Positions 7,963 through 16,330 of a stretch of DNA of 64,000 nucleotides are shown piece after piece (the first letter of the stretch is position 1; each line of letters begins with the position of its first letter). The notes under the pieces were generated by a model. It did not search any database. It worked only from the letters and a program-made list of their open reading frames with translations, and had not been told where the DNA came from. This DNA is from Bacillota bacterium (GTDB taxonomy: Bacteria; Bacillota; Clostridia; Tissierellales; Sedimentibacteraceae). Both the position numbers and the translations under genes were made by a program. The stretch lies in the NCBI GenBank assembly GCA_023453025.1, contig JAEXUD010000066.1, forward strand, positions 1 through 64,000, written 5' to 3'.

Positions 7963-9719
7963 ATTGCAAGTTCCTCCTCACTTAATTGTGACATTGCAAT
8001 TTCCCGATATACATCACAATTATTCAATAGATATTTATGAGTTCCTTTACCCACTATCCTGCCTTCGTCTAACACAATAATCTGATCGGCATCCATAATG
8101 GTTCCGATACGCTGAGCTACAATTAAGCTGGTAACGCCGGCGGTTTCCTCCTTTAATGCAGCTCGCAGAACCCGATCGGTTTTATAGTCCAGTGCGGAAA
8201 AGCTGTCATCAAAGATGTATATCTCCGGTTTACGGCAGATTGCACGGGCAATCGCCAAACGCTGCTTTTGTCCGCCGGATACATTGGTACCGCCCTGAGC
8301 AATCTCCGCATCATACTTCCCATCCATTTTCTCAACGAATTCTGTTCCCTGCGAAATCCTGACTGCTTTCTGAACATCTGACACAGAAGCTGCTTCACGG
8401 CCATTATCACCATATCCCACATTAGAACTGACCGAGCCTTTGAACATAACTGCACTTTGCGGAACATATCCAATTTTGTTATAAAGAGCTTCTTGGGTGT
8501 AATTCTTCACATTGACACCATCAACCAGAATCTCACCTTCGGTAGCATCAAAAAACCTGGGTATCAGATTGATTAAGGTACTCTTTCCGCTTCCGGTGGA
8601 ACCGATAAAGGCTGCTGTTTCTCCTTTCTTCACGGAAAAACTTACATCCTGAAGCACATAATCAGAAGCACCCGGATATCGAAAGCTCACATGGTTAAAT
8701 ACTACTTCTCCTTCCATTCCGTCCTTACCGCTTGTCAACCTGCCGTCCATGATGGCGGGCTCGGTCTCAAGCACTTCATTTATTCGCTTTGCAGATACCA
8801 TTGCCCTTGGCATCATAATAAATATCATTACCACCATCATGAACGCCATAATAATCTGCATTGCATAGGATGAAAAGACCACCATGTTTGAAAATATGTC
8901 CAGCTTATCCACGACACTGGCGTTGTCTATCAAATATGCTCCGATCCAATAGATTGAAAGACTCAGCCCACTCATCATCATACTCATCATCGGCTGAAAT
9001 ACTGCCATCCCCCGGCTGGTATACAACTGAGTAGCTGTCAAATCCTCATTGGCTGCTTCAAACTTATCATTTTGGTAGTTCTCTGCGTTATATGCGCGAA
9101 CCACGCGCAGGCCTGTCAGGTTCTCCATTGTAATGCGGTTCATGTTATCTGTCAGAACCTGCATTTTTTTGAATTTAGGCATGACAAAAGCAAAAATCAC
9201 TGAAATAACTGAAATAAGTATGAATAAAGCAATTCCTGTTGCAGCTGTCCATTCAAAACCCTTTCCGGCAATCTTTGTAACTGCCCACACCGCCATAATC
9301 GGAGCTTTAACAAACATCTGAAGCCCCATGGTTATCAGAACCTGAACTTGTGTAATATCATTTGTAGAGCGGGTAATCAGGCTGGCGGTGGAAAAGCGTC
9401 TTATTTCTTCCATCGAAAAAGAATCGACCTTATTAAACAATCGGCTTCGCAGCCTTTGCGAAAATGACGCGCCGATACGGGCCGCAAAAAGCCCTACAAT
9501 TACAGCTGCCACAAAGCTCCCTAACGCGCACAGCAGCATATAGCCGCCTGCTTTCCATATTTCCGCCAGCTCGCTTCCCGGTGTCTGGGTAAGCTGCGTA
9601 ATCCTTGACATATAGTCCGGAAGTTTCAAATCAAGCCAAATCTGCGCAATTATAAATACAAGGCTGATTCCTGCTTGCAATAATTCCGTCAAATCCAATC
9701 GTTTTAATATTTTAAGCAT
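7959..9719 (-). CDS. Heterodimeric ABC exporter, subunit with the degenerate ATP site
   Basis: A 586-residue half-transporter with six membrane helices followed by a nucleotide-binding domain. Walker A is GSTGSGKST (373-381) and the signature is a good VSGGQ (480-484). Walker B ends in D505 instead of Glu (IYIFDD), and the switch residue is Gln536 (VAQRI) instead of His. These two substitutions mark the non-hydrolysing site of heterodimeric exporters. The good signature completes the active site of the partner encoded downstream, with an ATGA overlap. The gene has its own perfect operator at 9740-9764. Confidence 0.88.
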   Translation of the reverse strand: MLKILKRLDLTELLQAGISLVFIIAQIWLDLKLPDYMSRITQLTQTPGSELAEIWKAGGYMLLCALGSFVAAVIVGLFAARIGASFSQRLRSRLFNKVDSFSMEEIRRFSTASLITRSTNDITQVQVLITMGLQMFVKAPIMAVWAVTKIAGKGFEWTAATGIALFILISVISVIFAFVMPKFKKMQVLTDNMNRITMENLTGLRVVRAYNAENYQNDKFEAANEDLTATQLYTSRGMAVFQPMMSMMMSGLSLSIYWIGAYLIDNASVVDKLDIFSNMVVFSSYAMQIIMAFMMVVMIFIMMPRAMVSAKRINEVLETEPAIMDGRLTSGKDGMEGEVVFNHVSFRYPGASDYVLQDVSFSVKKGETAAFIGSTGSGKSTLINLIPRFFDATEGEILVDGVNVKNYTQEALYNKIGYVPQSAVMFKGSVSSNVGYGDNGREAASVSDVQKAVRISQGTEFVEKMDGKYDAEIAQGGTNVSGGQKQRLAIARAICRKPEIYIFDDSFSALDYKTDRVLRAALKEETAGVTSLIVAQRIGTIMDADQIIVLDEGRIVGKGTHKYLLNNCDVYREIAMSQLSEEELAI

Positions 9720-9739
9720 TAAATATCCTCCATTTTCAT

Positions 9740-9764
9740 AACACTGTTAGCATCTAACAGTGTT
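9740..9764. promoter_or_regulatory. MarR operator upstream of the ABC exporter pair
   Basis: AACACTGTTAG and CTAACAGTGTT form a perfect 11-bp inverted repeat with a three-base centre, about 20 bases before the exporter start. It shares the CTAAC/GTTAG half-site with the palindrome in front of marR, which fits a common repressor. Confidence 0.65.
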
Positions 9765-9783
9765 AGCTTTATGGTATTAAATT

Positions 9784-9806
9784 GCGGCCGCTTTAAACGC
9801 GACCGC
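9784..9806. terminator. GC-rich hairpin after marR
   Basis: GCGGCCGC and GCGACCGC can form an 8-bp stem with one mismatch around TTTAAAC, directly after the marR stop codon. The following bases on the minus strand (AATTTAAT) are AT-rich but not a clean T-run, so termination may be partial. Confidence 0.4.
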
Positions 9807-9809
9807 TGA

Positions 9810-10247
9810 TTAATCTGTTTCTCTATATTGTGCTGCTTTCTTTTCAGCAAGCTTTCTCGTAAGTCTGACATATTCTCTGGCATCCTCTTCTCCCAGCAGC
9901 GATAATAATTTTATCGTATTTTCCATCATGTGGCGGTGTTGCTCCTCTGCATGGGCTTTTCCTTCCGGAGTTAAATCCACCAGAATTCTGCGCCTGTCGT
10001 CCGTGTCAATTCGTCGTGTTACCCATCCTTTTTTCTCCAGGCTGTTTAAAGTCGCAGCAATCCGGGCTGTGCTGATTCCCATTATATTACTGATTTCACT
10101 TGGTAATACCGAGCCTTCATGATGTGAAAGAAATTTAATTACAAACGCTTCTCCACGCATGGATTCCTCTATAGGCTTTTGCGGTCCGTTTCTTCTTATT
10201 ATATGCATGCATTCCATAAACTGCTTGGCTAATGCCTCATAATCCAT
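9810..10247 (-). CDS. MarR family transcriptional regulator
   Basis: A 145-residue winged-helix protein. The recognition part reads PSEISNIMGISTARIAATLNSLEKKGWVTR, followed by the wing DTDDRRRILVDLTPEGKA, both classic for MarR. It is directly upstream of the ABC exporter pair and in the same direction. Palindromes sharing CTAAC/GTTAG half-sites lie before both marR (10272-10286) and the exporter (9740-9764), so it very probably represses both and is released by a drug-like ligand. Confidence 0.88.
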   Translation of the reverse strand: MDYEALAKQFMECMHIIRRNGPQKPIEESMRGEAFVIKFLSHHEGSVLPSEISNIMGISTARIAATLNSLEKKGWVTRRIDTDDRRRILVDLTPEGKAHAEEQHRHMMENTIKLLSLLGEEDAREYVRLTRKLAEKKAAQYRETD

Positions 10248-10271
10248 TTCAATACCTCCTGTATTAAATTA

Positions 10272-10286
10272 ACTAACTATGTTAGT
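10272..10286. promoter_or_regulatory. MarR operator upstream of marR
   Basis: ACTAAC and GTTAGT form a perfect 6-bp inverted repeat around TAT in the marR promoter region, with another half-site (CTGTTAG) at about 10296-10302. It resembles the exporter operator at 9740-9764. Confidence 0.55.
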
Positions 10287-10372
10287 AATATAATACTGTT
10301 AGCTTTATATGTCAATAGAAATTTTTAAGAATTATAGGAATAATTTTTAATAATACCATTTGAATAGAATTA

Positions 10373-10394
10373 CTCAACAATTAACATGATATCT
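10373..10394. repeat. 22-bp direct repeat, copy inside the siderophore ATPase 3' end
   Basis: Identical to 6003-6024. It covers the last codons and stop of the ATPase gene. The two copies bracket the marR/ABC exporter block of about 4.35 kb. Confidence 0.7.
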
Positions 10395-11177
10395 CCCCTT
10401 AGGAACAATAAACGGAGAACCGGAAACCGGATCTTTTATAACTGCACATTCCAGTCCAAAAACCTGCTTAATCAATTCTTCTTTTATTACCTCCGACGGA
10501 GAGCCCTGAGAAACCAGTCTTCCTTTATTTACCGCAAATATATAATCTGCATATCGGGCAGACAGATTTATATCATGAAGCACCATCACGATAGTGGTAC
10601 CTCTCTTGCGATTTAAGTCTGTCAGCAAATCAAGAATCTCAACCTGATAAGTGATATCAAGAAATGTAGTTGGTTCATCCAGAAGAAGTATGTCGGTTTG
10701 CTGAGCCAGAGCCATGGCAATCCAAACCCTCTGGCGCTGTCCTCCCGACAGCTCGTCTACGCTGCGGTTGGCAAGCTCAGTTATACCCATAATATCCAAG
10801 GCTTCTTCGACAGCTTCATAATCCTTTTTCCCCATACCCTTTAAAAATGTCTGATACGGGAATCTGCCCCGCGCAACCAAATCTGAAACAATAATACCTT
10901 CCGGTACAACCGGTGATTGAGGAAGCAGTCCCAAAGTCTGTGCAAGCTGCTTCGGAGGAATTGCGCTGATTTGCTTCCCGTCAAGTGTAATTTCTCCTGA
11001 AACCGGTTTTATCAGTCTGGCCAAGGTCTTCAATAAGGTAGACTTGCCACAGGCATTTGCACCTATAATAACACTGATTTTATTGCTCGGGATAGTTATA
11101 TCAATACCGTTAAGTATAATTTTATTATCATATCCGGCAACTATACTGCCGGCTTTAAACAATTGTTGTTCTTTCAT
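10374..11177 (-). CDS. Siderophore/iron ABC transporter ATP-binding protein (FecE/FepC type)
   Basis: A 267-residue ATPase with Walker A GANACGKST (39-47), signature LSGGQRQRVWIAMALAQ, Walker B DILLLDEPTTFLD and switch His in MVLHDINLSARYADYI. The TFLDITYQVEIL context is typical of iron-siderophore and cobalamin importers. It is the last gene of a four-gene operon, overlapping the permease by four bases. It energises uptake of the ferric complex captured by the lipoprotein at 13194-14258. A Fur box lies upstream of the operon. Its last six codons form one copy of a 22-bp repeat. Confidence 0.9.
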   Translation of the reverse strand: MKEQQLFKAGSIVAGYDNKIILNGIDITIPSNKISVIIGANACGKSTLLKTLARLIKPVSGEITLDGKQISAIPPKQLAQTLGLLPQSPVVPEGIIVSDLVARGRFPYQTFLKGMGKKDYEAVEEALDIMGITELANRSVDELSGGQRQRVWIAMALAQQTDILLLDEPTTFLDITYQVEILDLLTDLNRKRGTTIVMVLHDINLSARYADYIFAVNKGRLVSQGSPSEVIKEELIKQVFGLECAVIKDPVSGSPFIVPKGRYHVNC

Positions 11178-12202
11178 GCTGCTCCTCCTGTTCGATTCAT
11201 GCGTATCATTAAAAACAGAAGATACGGAGCACCCAGAATTCCTGTGATAATGCCAACCGGAAACCGAACATCAAAAACAAACTGTCCTATTATATCCGCT
11301 CCAAGTACCAGCGATGCGCCGACCAGACCTGAAGGAAGTGTATGTGAAGAGCTTGAACCCACAAGTCTTGAGGCTATAGGTCCTGCCAGAAAGCTTACAA
11401 ATGCAACCGGGCCTGTTACCGCAGTTGCAAAAGCAATTAAAAACACAGCACTCAGCACTAATAAAATACGTGTCTGGTCTGTTTTCAGCCCCAGAGTAAC
11501 GGCAGATGCTTCACCTAATTCCAAAATCTTAAGATGTCTTTCGAATAGAATAATAACAACTCCGAAAACCGCCACAACAAGATAAAGCCCGTTAATATCC
11601 TTCATTTGCATTCCGTTTAAGCTTCCGCTTAGCCACCTCATTGCTGCCGGTACATCATACTGGTTGGCTTTTATCAATAAGTATGAAATTACGGCATTGA
11701 GCATTGCCTGTATACCGATTCCGATTAAAATAAGTTTTCCTCCTGAGAAGCTTCCGCCTCTCGACAGTACATAAATCAATAATGCGACCGCAAGTCCGGA
11801 AACCACTGCTGCTGCAGAAACAAAGCTGCCGCTTTCTTTAAGGATGATTATACAAAATACCGCTGCCGCACCGGAACCGGAAGTAATACCTATAATATCG
11901 GGACTTGCCAAAGGATTTCTAAGCATGGTCTGAAATGTATTCCCAGCCATGCCAAATGCCATTCCGACCAATAAGCCTGAAAGCATTCTTGGCAGCCGCA
12001 GCGTACCTATGGCGAAAGAAGCTCCCTGTATCTGTTCCCCGGAAAGAACCCGTACAACTGTATCAAGAGGATACCTGGTATTGCCAAGCAACAGCATAAC
12101 TGCAGAAAGAAGTACCGTTAAAACAACCAGTAAAACAGTAACGGTAACCCAACGCACCCTCCTGCGCCGGCGGCCTTCTTTAATAATATTATTTTTTATC
12201 AT
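11174..12202 (-). CDS. Siderophore/iron ABC transporter permease (FecCD family)
   Basis: A 342-residue polytopic protein with about ten helices. It carries the family motifs GMAFGMAGNTFQTMLRNPLASPDIIGITSGSGAAA near residue 80 and GPVAFVSFLAGPIASRLVG near 270, the region that contacts the ATPase. It overlaps the ATPase and the other permease by four bases each, so the three are translated as a coupled set. The two permeases presumably form a heterodimeric channel. Confidence 0.9.
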   Translation of the reverse strand: MIKNNIIKEGRRRRRVRWVTVTVLLVVLTVLLSAVMLLLGNTRYPLDTVVRVLSGEQIQGASFAIGTLRLPRMLSGLLVGMAFGMAGNTFQTMLRNPLASPDIIGITSGSGAAAVFCIIILKESGSFVSAAAVVSGLAVALLIYVLSRGGSFSGGKLILIGIGIQAMLNAVISYLLIKANQYDVPAAMRWLSGSLNGMQMKDINGLYLVVAVFGVVIILFERHLKILELGEASAVTLGLKTDQTRILLVLSAVFLIAFATAVTGPVAFVSFLAGPIASRLVGSSSSHTLPSGLVGASLVLGADIIGQFVFDVRFPVGIITGILGAPYLLFLMIRMNRTGGAA

Positions 12203-13197
12203 AATGCTCGCACCTTCACTCTCATGGCAATAAATATAAGAATCGGAGCACCGAAAAACGCTGTAACAATTCCTGCCTCAAGTTCACCGGGCATACCGGC
12301 AAGTCTTCCTATAGTGTCCGATAATGTTAAGAGAATTGCTCCGCCAACTGCAGACATAGGCACTATGTATCTCATGTCGGGCCCGCATACAAGACGCATA
12401 ATATGCGGAACCATAAGTCCTACAAATCCGATTGGTCCGGTCAGCGCTGTTGTTGCACCGCATAGCAGAACACCGGCAAAAGCGCCTGACATCCTTGCAA
12501 TTCCCGTACGAACTCCTAATCCGGCGGCAACATCATCTCCTAATGCCAAGGCATTTAAAGCGGGAGTTAAAAGAATGCCGATTGCCATACCCACTATAAG
12601 AAACGGAAGTACGGTAATAATTCCGTCCCACGTTGCACCGCTGACACTGCCCACCTGCCAGAATCGGAATGCGTTCATGACTTCTGTTCTGGGCAGTATG
12701 ACCGCACTCACCAGAGAAGACAAGGCTGCACTGGTGGCAGCCCCTGCCAGAGCAAGCTTTATCGGCGTTGCACCCCCATGACCTAAGGAGCCTATTGAAT
12801 AAACAAAAACAGCTGTTACAGCCGCACCTGCCAGCGCAATCCAGATGTACTGAGAAGCAGTGCTTATATTAAAAAAGGCAACTCCACTTACAACAAACAG
12901 TGATGCACCTGTGTTAACTCCCAGAATACTCGGGTCTGCTATTGGATTACGAGTGATTGCCTGCATCAAGGCGCCGGAAACTCCCAGAGAAGCTCCGGCG
13001 ACAACAGCAAAAACAGTTCTCGGGACACGTTCATGTACTACCAATGCACTGAAAGAAGAATTTTCCGGCATTAACAAACTGTTTACTACTTCGTGAAAAT
13101 CCACATAGCGTGCGCCAAATGCCAGAGATACTAAAACACTTATTCCTATACAGATAACACTTCCCAGTAATAAAGCTGTTATTTTAGATGATTTCAT
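12199..13197 (-). CDS. Siderophore/iron ABC transporter permease (FecCD family)
   Basis: A 332-residue polytopic protein with the FecCD signatures GVSGALMQAITRNPIADPSILGVNTGAS near residue 78 and GPIGFVGLMVPHIMRLVCGPDMR near 255. It pairs with the permease encoded immediately downstream. Its start overlaps the stop of the lipoprotein gene by four bases. The gene order lipoprotein, permease, permease, ATPase is that of Gram-positive catecholate or hydroxamate siderophore importers. Confidence 0.9.
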   Translation of the reverse strand: MKSSKITALLLGSVICIGISVLVSLAFGARYVDFHEVVNSLLMPENSSFSALVVHERVPRTVFAVVAGASLGVSGALMQAITRNPIADPSILGVNTGASLFVVSGVAFFNISTASQYIWIALAGAAVTAVFVYSIGSLGHGGATPIKLALAGAATSAALSSLVSAVILPRTEVMNAFRFWQVGSVSGATWDGIITVLPFLIVGMAIGILLTPALNALALGDDVAAGLGVRTGIARMSGAFAGVLLCGATTALTGPIGFVGLMVPHIMRLVCGPDMRYIVPMSAVGGAILLTLSDTIGRLAGMPGELEAGIVTAFFGAPILIFIAMRVKVRAL

Positions 13198-14258
13198 TCT
13201 GCCTTGTCTGCTGCCTCTCCTATTAATTTCAGGTATTCATCTATGGTTGCAGGGATAGAAAGTGCACTCGGAGTACCTGATGCTGCCAAAGGTGTCCCGT
13301 CAGCAATCAATACAACAGAACCTCTTTTTATTGCAGGAACAGTCCCTAAAAGCGGGTCTGCCTGCAATGCTCCAAGTAAGGCTTTATCTCCATAAGCTAT
13401 TATAATATCTAAGTCATTCAATGCGTCCACCTTTTCCGCGCTCACCTCAATTGCAAAGCTTTCTGAACTTGCGGCAAGATTTAGTACACTTTCGGGAAAT
13501 TCCATCCCTAAATCGGTGAGGTATGCCGCACGCGGATCAGAAGGAAGATAAATATAAAATTTTCCTAAATCTGTAGGAGTAAAATAGAAAAATGCTGCCT
13601 TCTTTCCCTGGATTTGCGGATATTCACTTGTCTTCTCAGCTATGAGCTCATTTAACCGGGCAACCAGCTGTTCTCCTTCGGCCTTCATGCCCATACCCGA
13701 TGCATCCATAGTTATCTGTTCACGCCAGTACGTCTGCCATGCAAGAGTAGGATATGCCACTACCGGAGCAATTTCACTTAATAAGGCATATTCCTCCTGG
13801 GTGATTCCGGAGTAAGCTGCCAGAATAACGTCCGGCTGTGAATCACTTATGGCTTCAAAATCCAGCCCATCCGTATCTTTAAAAAGAGAAGGGTTGTCCA
13901 CACCTGAATCTTTAAATGCTTCTTTTGTCCAGGGCAGCAGACCGCTGTCATCAATTACACCATAATTTGCTTCAGACACACCTACAGGAACAACTCCCAG
14001 CGCCAACGGAACATCCTGGTTTCCCCAAGAAATAGTCGCGATGCGTTCCGGTTTCTTTTCAATAACTGTTTCTCCGAATGCATGCTTTATTGTAATCGGA
14101 TATTCTGCCGAAGCCTCATCACCTGAAGGACTTTCGCCTGTAACTTCAGAAGGTGCAGAATTATTCTCACTGTTGGAAGGTGCATCAGGGTTTGAACAAC
14201 CCGCTAATGATACGGCAAGTGCAATTGCTAAAATTGAACTGATTTTTTTGAATTTCAT
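13194..14258 (-). CDS. Siderophore-binding lipoprotein (FecB/YclQ type)
   Basis: A 354-residue lipoprotein. The signal peptide ends in AVSLAGC, placing the lipid-bearing Cys near residue 21, and is followed by a Ser/Asn/Pro-rich linker. The mature part has the two-lobed type III binding-protein pattern: KKPERIATISWGNQDVPLALGVVPVGVS at the start, and DVILAAYSGITQEEYALLSEIAPVV in the middle. It captures ferric siderophore at the outer face of the membrane and delivers it to the permeases. First gene of the operon; the Fur box is about 155 bases upstream. Confidence 0.9.
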   Translation of the reverse strand: MKFKKISSILAIALAVSLAGCSNPDAPSNSENNSAPSEVTGESPSGDEASAEYPITIKHAFGETVIEKKPERIATISWGNQDVPLALGVVPVGVSEANYGVIDDSGLLPWTKEAFKDSGVDNPSLFKDTDGLDFEAISDSQPDVILAAYSGITQEEYALLSEIAPVVAYPTLAWQTYWREQITMDASGMGMKAEGEQLVARLNELIAEKTSEYPQIQGKKAAFFYFTPTDLGKFYIYLPSDPRAAYLTDLGMEFPESVLNLAASSESFAIEVSAEKVDALNDLDIIIAYGDKALLGALQADPLLGTVPAIKRGSVVLIADGTPLAASGTPSALSIPATIDEYLKLIGEAADKAE

Positions 14259-14412
14259 ATGTATTCTCCTCTTTATTCTAGTCTGATAAAATTTTGTTTC
14301 ATATCATTTTATGAGTATGAGCTTCGTATTGCTTGCAGTCTAAATTACAAGAATCGGTTAGCTTAGGCTAACAATTCATTCTATAGTAGATATTCCATTT
14401 TGTCAATGATTT

Positions 14413-14427
14413 TGATAATCATTATCA
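14413..14427. promoter_or_regulatory. Fur box controlling the siderophore operon
   Basis: TGATAATCATTATCA is a perfect 7-1-7 palindrome and matches the Gram-positive Fur consensus exactly. It lies upstream of the siderophore lipoprotein gene, so the operon should be repressed when iron is plentiful. Confidence 0.85.
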
Positions 14428-14683
14428 TTTAGACTGCATTTCTTTCGGAATTTATTAATTATTGTATTTCCAATATCTGTATCAATACTGCATCACTATC
14501 ATTTGTCACTATTGCCAATCATTTCATATGAATTTATAACACTTAACCTTCTGCATAAAAAGTTGCTCGGCAACTTACTCTATGAGGACATATGTCATCC
14601 TACAAATATAGCTGTTATTATCAAATACTATAATAAATAAAAAGGCGGAGTCAGAATGAACCGACCCCGTAACTTATAAATAT
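14428..14683. other. Intergenic region with two small hairpins
   Basis: No gene is seen here. AAGTTGC/GCAACTT (14560-14576) forms a perfect 7-bp stem with a three-base loop. GACATATGTC (14587-14596) is a short palindrome. Neither has a clear U-tract. They may slow transcription leaving the cupin pair. Confidence 0.3.
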
Positions 14684-15025
14684 TTAGCTGTTTTTCACAA
14701 CTGTTAACAGCATTTTAAACTTTGTAACTGCATTTACTGCATGAGGGACGTTTGCAGGCATTACAATTACTTCTCCGGCTTTTACTCTGTATTCTTCGCC
14801 TTCAATGGTAATCATAGCTTCTCCATCCAGAATAATAACCATAGCATCTCCAGGTGCAGCATGAGTACTGACACCTTCTCCTTCATCAAAAGCTAGCACA
14901 GTAATTCCCACTCCCGATTTTTGAGCCAGTGTCAAGCTTGAAACCTTTCCTGCCTCATATTCCACTAAATTTACAAGCTCAAATACTTCTTTGTGTTCAA
15001 TATTTTTAATAAGCACATTTGACAT
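14684..15025 (-). CDS. Small cupin-domain protein
   Basis: About 113 residues starting MSNVLIKN. It has a single cupin barrel with GEGVSTHAAPGDAMVIILDGEAMITIEGEEYRV and, in the second motif, VKAGEVIVMPANVPHAVNA. Metal-binding histidines are present in both motifs (H in STHA and in VPHA). The start at 15025 is chosen because AAGGAGAA lies just before it, inside the end of the upstream gene. It is related to the upstream cupin; the two may form a heteromer. The ligand or reaction is unknown. Confidence 0.8.
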   Translation of the reverse strand: MSNVLIKNIEHKEVFELVNLVEYEAGKVSSLTLAQKSGVGITVLAFDEGEGVSTHAAPGDAMVIILDGEAMITIEGEEYRVKAGEVIVMPANVPHAVNAVTKFKMLLTVVKNS

Positions 15026-15026
15026 A

Positions 15027-15365
15027 TTATTCTCCTTCATTCACTGTTATTTGTAATAATTTAAATTCACTTTTTCCGCCAATTGCATGCAAAGTATGAG
15101 CAGGCACCATAAATGTGTCTCCCGCCTTCAGAAAATATTCTTTTCCGTTTTGGTTTATTTGGGTCTCTCCTTCTACCACCAAGTACATAGTATCCCCAAA
15201 ATATTCTTCTTCGCTGACTGTTTCTTTATCTGCAAAAGTAAATAAAGACATTTGCAGATGCTCACTTTTTGACAAAGCCATGCTGACAATCTGGTTCTTC
15301 TTTGGTGTAATTAATGAAGCCAACTGTTCAGGGCTTTCTGTCGGTAAATTTCTAAGTTTTGACAT
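15027..15365 (-). CDS. Small cupin-domain protein, paralogue of its neighbour
   Basis: A 112-residue single cupin barrel with GDTMYLVVEGETQINQNGKEYFLKAGDTFMVPAHTLHAIGG. It retains His in the second motif (TLHAI) but the first motif is poorer (SEEEYFGDTM, no clear His), unlike its partner. Its stop is one base before the start of the next cupin gene, so the two are translationally coupled. A GGAGGAG-like site precedes the ATG. Function not known; such small cupins often act as redox or stress-linked metal-binding proteins. Confidence 0.8.
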   Translation of the reverse strand: MSKLRNLPTESPEQLASLITPKKNQIVSMALSKSEHLQMSLFTFADKETVSEEEYFGDTMYLVVEGETQINQNGKEYFLKAGDTFMVPAHTLHAIGGKSEFKLLQITVNEGE

Positions 15366-15585
15366 CTCTCTCCTCCTCTATTCATAGTTATTGATATTAT
15401 GTCAAAAACTATACTGTTATATTTTTAAAACTCAGCCTCTTTGAGAAACAATCCAAAGTAAGCTAAAATTACTTTTTAATAAACTGCTTCTGTCAAATCC
15501 GATTAATATTAATCTTATCTTTTCTATCCATACCTTTAACATTCTGCTACATTCTGCTCTTTTTAAAATGCGAAAATAACAAAAT

Positions 15586-15612
15586 AAGGACACCGTAAAT
15601 TACGGTGTCCTT
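15586..15612 (-). terminator. Rho-independent terminator of the sigma-factor operon
   Basis: AAGGACACCGTA pairs perfectly with TACGGTGTCCTT around AAT. On the minus strand it is followed by TTATTTTGTTATTTT. It lies about 40 bases after the stop of the membrane anti-sigma-like gene. Confidence 0.75.
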
Positions 15613-15648
15613 AAAAAATAATATTATAAAAAAGAAGAGAGAGCCTTG

Positions 15649-16329
15649 CTATTTTTTGATATATAATGATTCGGTTATCTTAATTATATCCTCTCTGCTG
15701 ACATAACCGCTTACCATGTGCACATAACTGTCATCATTGACTATTACTGTTGTCAGGCCTTTTTTGGAATATATGATTCCTTCCATCCCCTTAATCATTA
15801 TTCTTTCTGTTGTTGTTCCCTCCGTATCGACGGCCATGCTGACTCCCAAGGTATATTGCTGCACAAATATGAACTGGTCTTTATCGTTTGTGTACATAAA
15901 ATAATGCATTAAATCTAAATCCTCGCTTTCTTCTTCCAGTGTATATCCATCAGGAATATATGCGGGAACGTATAAATCTTTGATTCTGGTGGGTGTTTCA
16001 ATGTTTTCTTCATTTTCAAAAAGTATCTCGGAAAATTGCGTGTAAATTTTTTCTGTGAGTCTTATCAGCGGGGTTCTAAATGCTTCAACGCTCATTGATG
16101 CAGCATATATAAATACTATCAAAGATGCCGCTATAATACTTTTTCTTATCCTGAATTGTTTTATATTTATATATTTTATTTTTGCTTTCTTAATGATAGG
16201 CTTCATATTTTTTTCAAATTCAGGTGAAAAGCTGTGCATCATCTCACTTAAACCGGCATCCGGGAGCATTGTTTCAAGCTCTCTTTCCACTGAGATTCTT
16301 AATGCTTCTCTTAATATTTCATCAGACAT
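15649..16329 (-). CDS. Membrane-anchored DUF4367-type protein, probable anti-sigma partner
   Basis: A 226-residue protein. An N-terminal cytoplasmic part of about 60 residues is followed by one membrane helix (about 64-82, SIIAASLIVFIYAASMSV). The extracytoplasmic domain carries VPAYIPDGYTLEEESED and ends SREDIIKITESLYIKK, the pattern of DUF4367 domains. In Clostridia such proteins are often encoded directly after an ECF-type sigma factor, and the cytoplasmic end is thought to hold it. The start codon is spaced one base from the sigma stop, with GAGGTG upstream. Confidence 0.7.
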   Translation of the reverse strand: MSDEILREALRISVERELETMLPDAGLSEMMHSFSPEFEKNMKPIIKKAKIKYINIKQFRIRKSIIAASLIVFIYAASMSVEAFRTPLIRLTEKIYTQFSEILFENEENIETPTRIKDLYVPAYIPDGYTLEEESEDLDLMHYFMYTNDKDQFIFVQQYTLGVSMAVDTEGTTTERIMIKGMEGIIYSKKGLTTVIVNDDSYVHMVSGYVSREDIIKITESLYIKK

Positions 16330-16330
16330 G

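Noticed and set aside
12224..12781. 185-residue plus-strand open frame
   Set aside because: It is antisense to the siderophore permease and has the Pro/Ser/Ala bias of a mirrored membrane protein gene.
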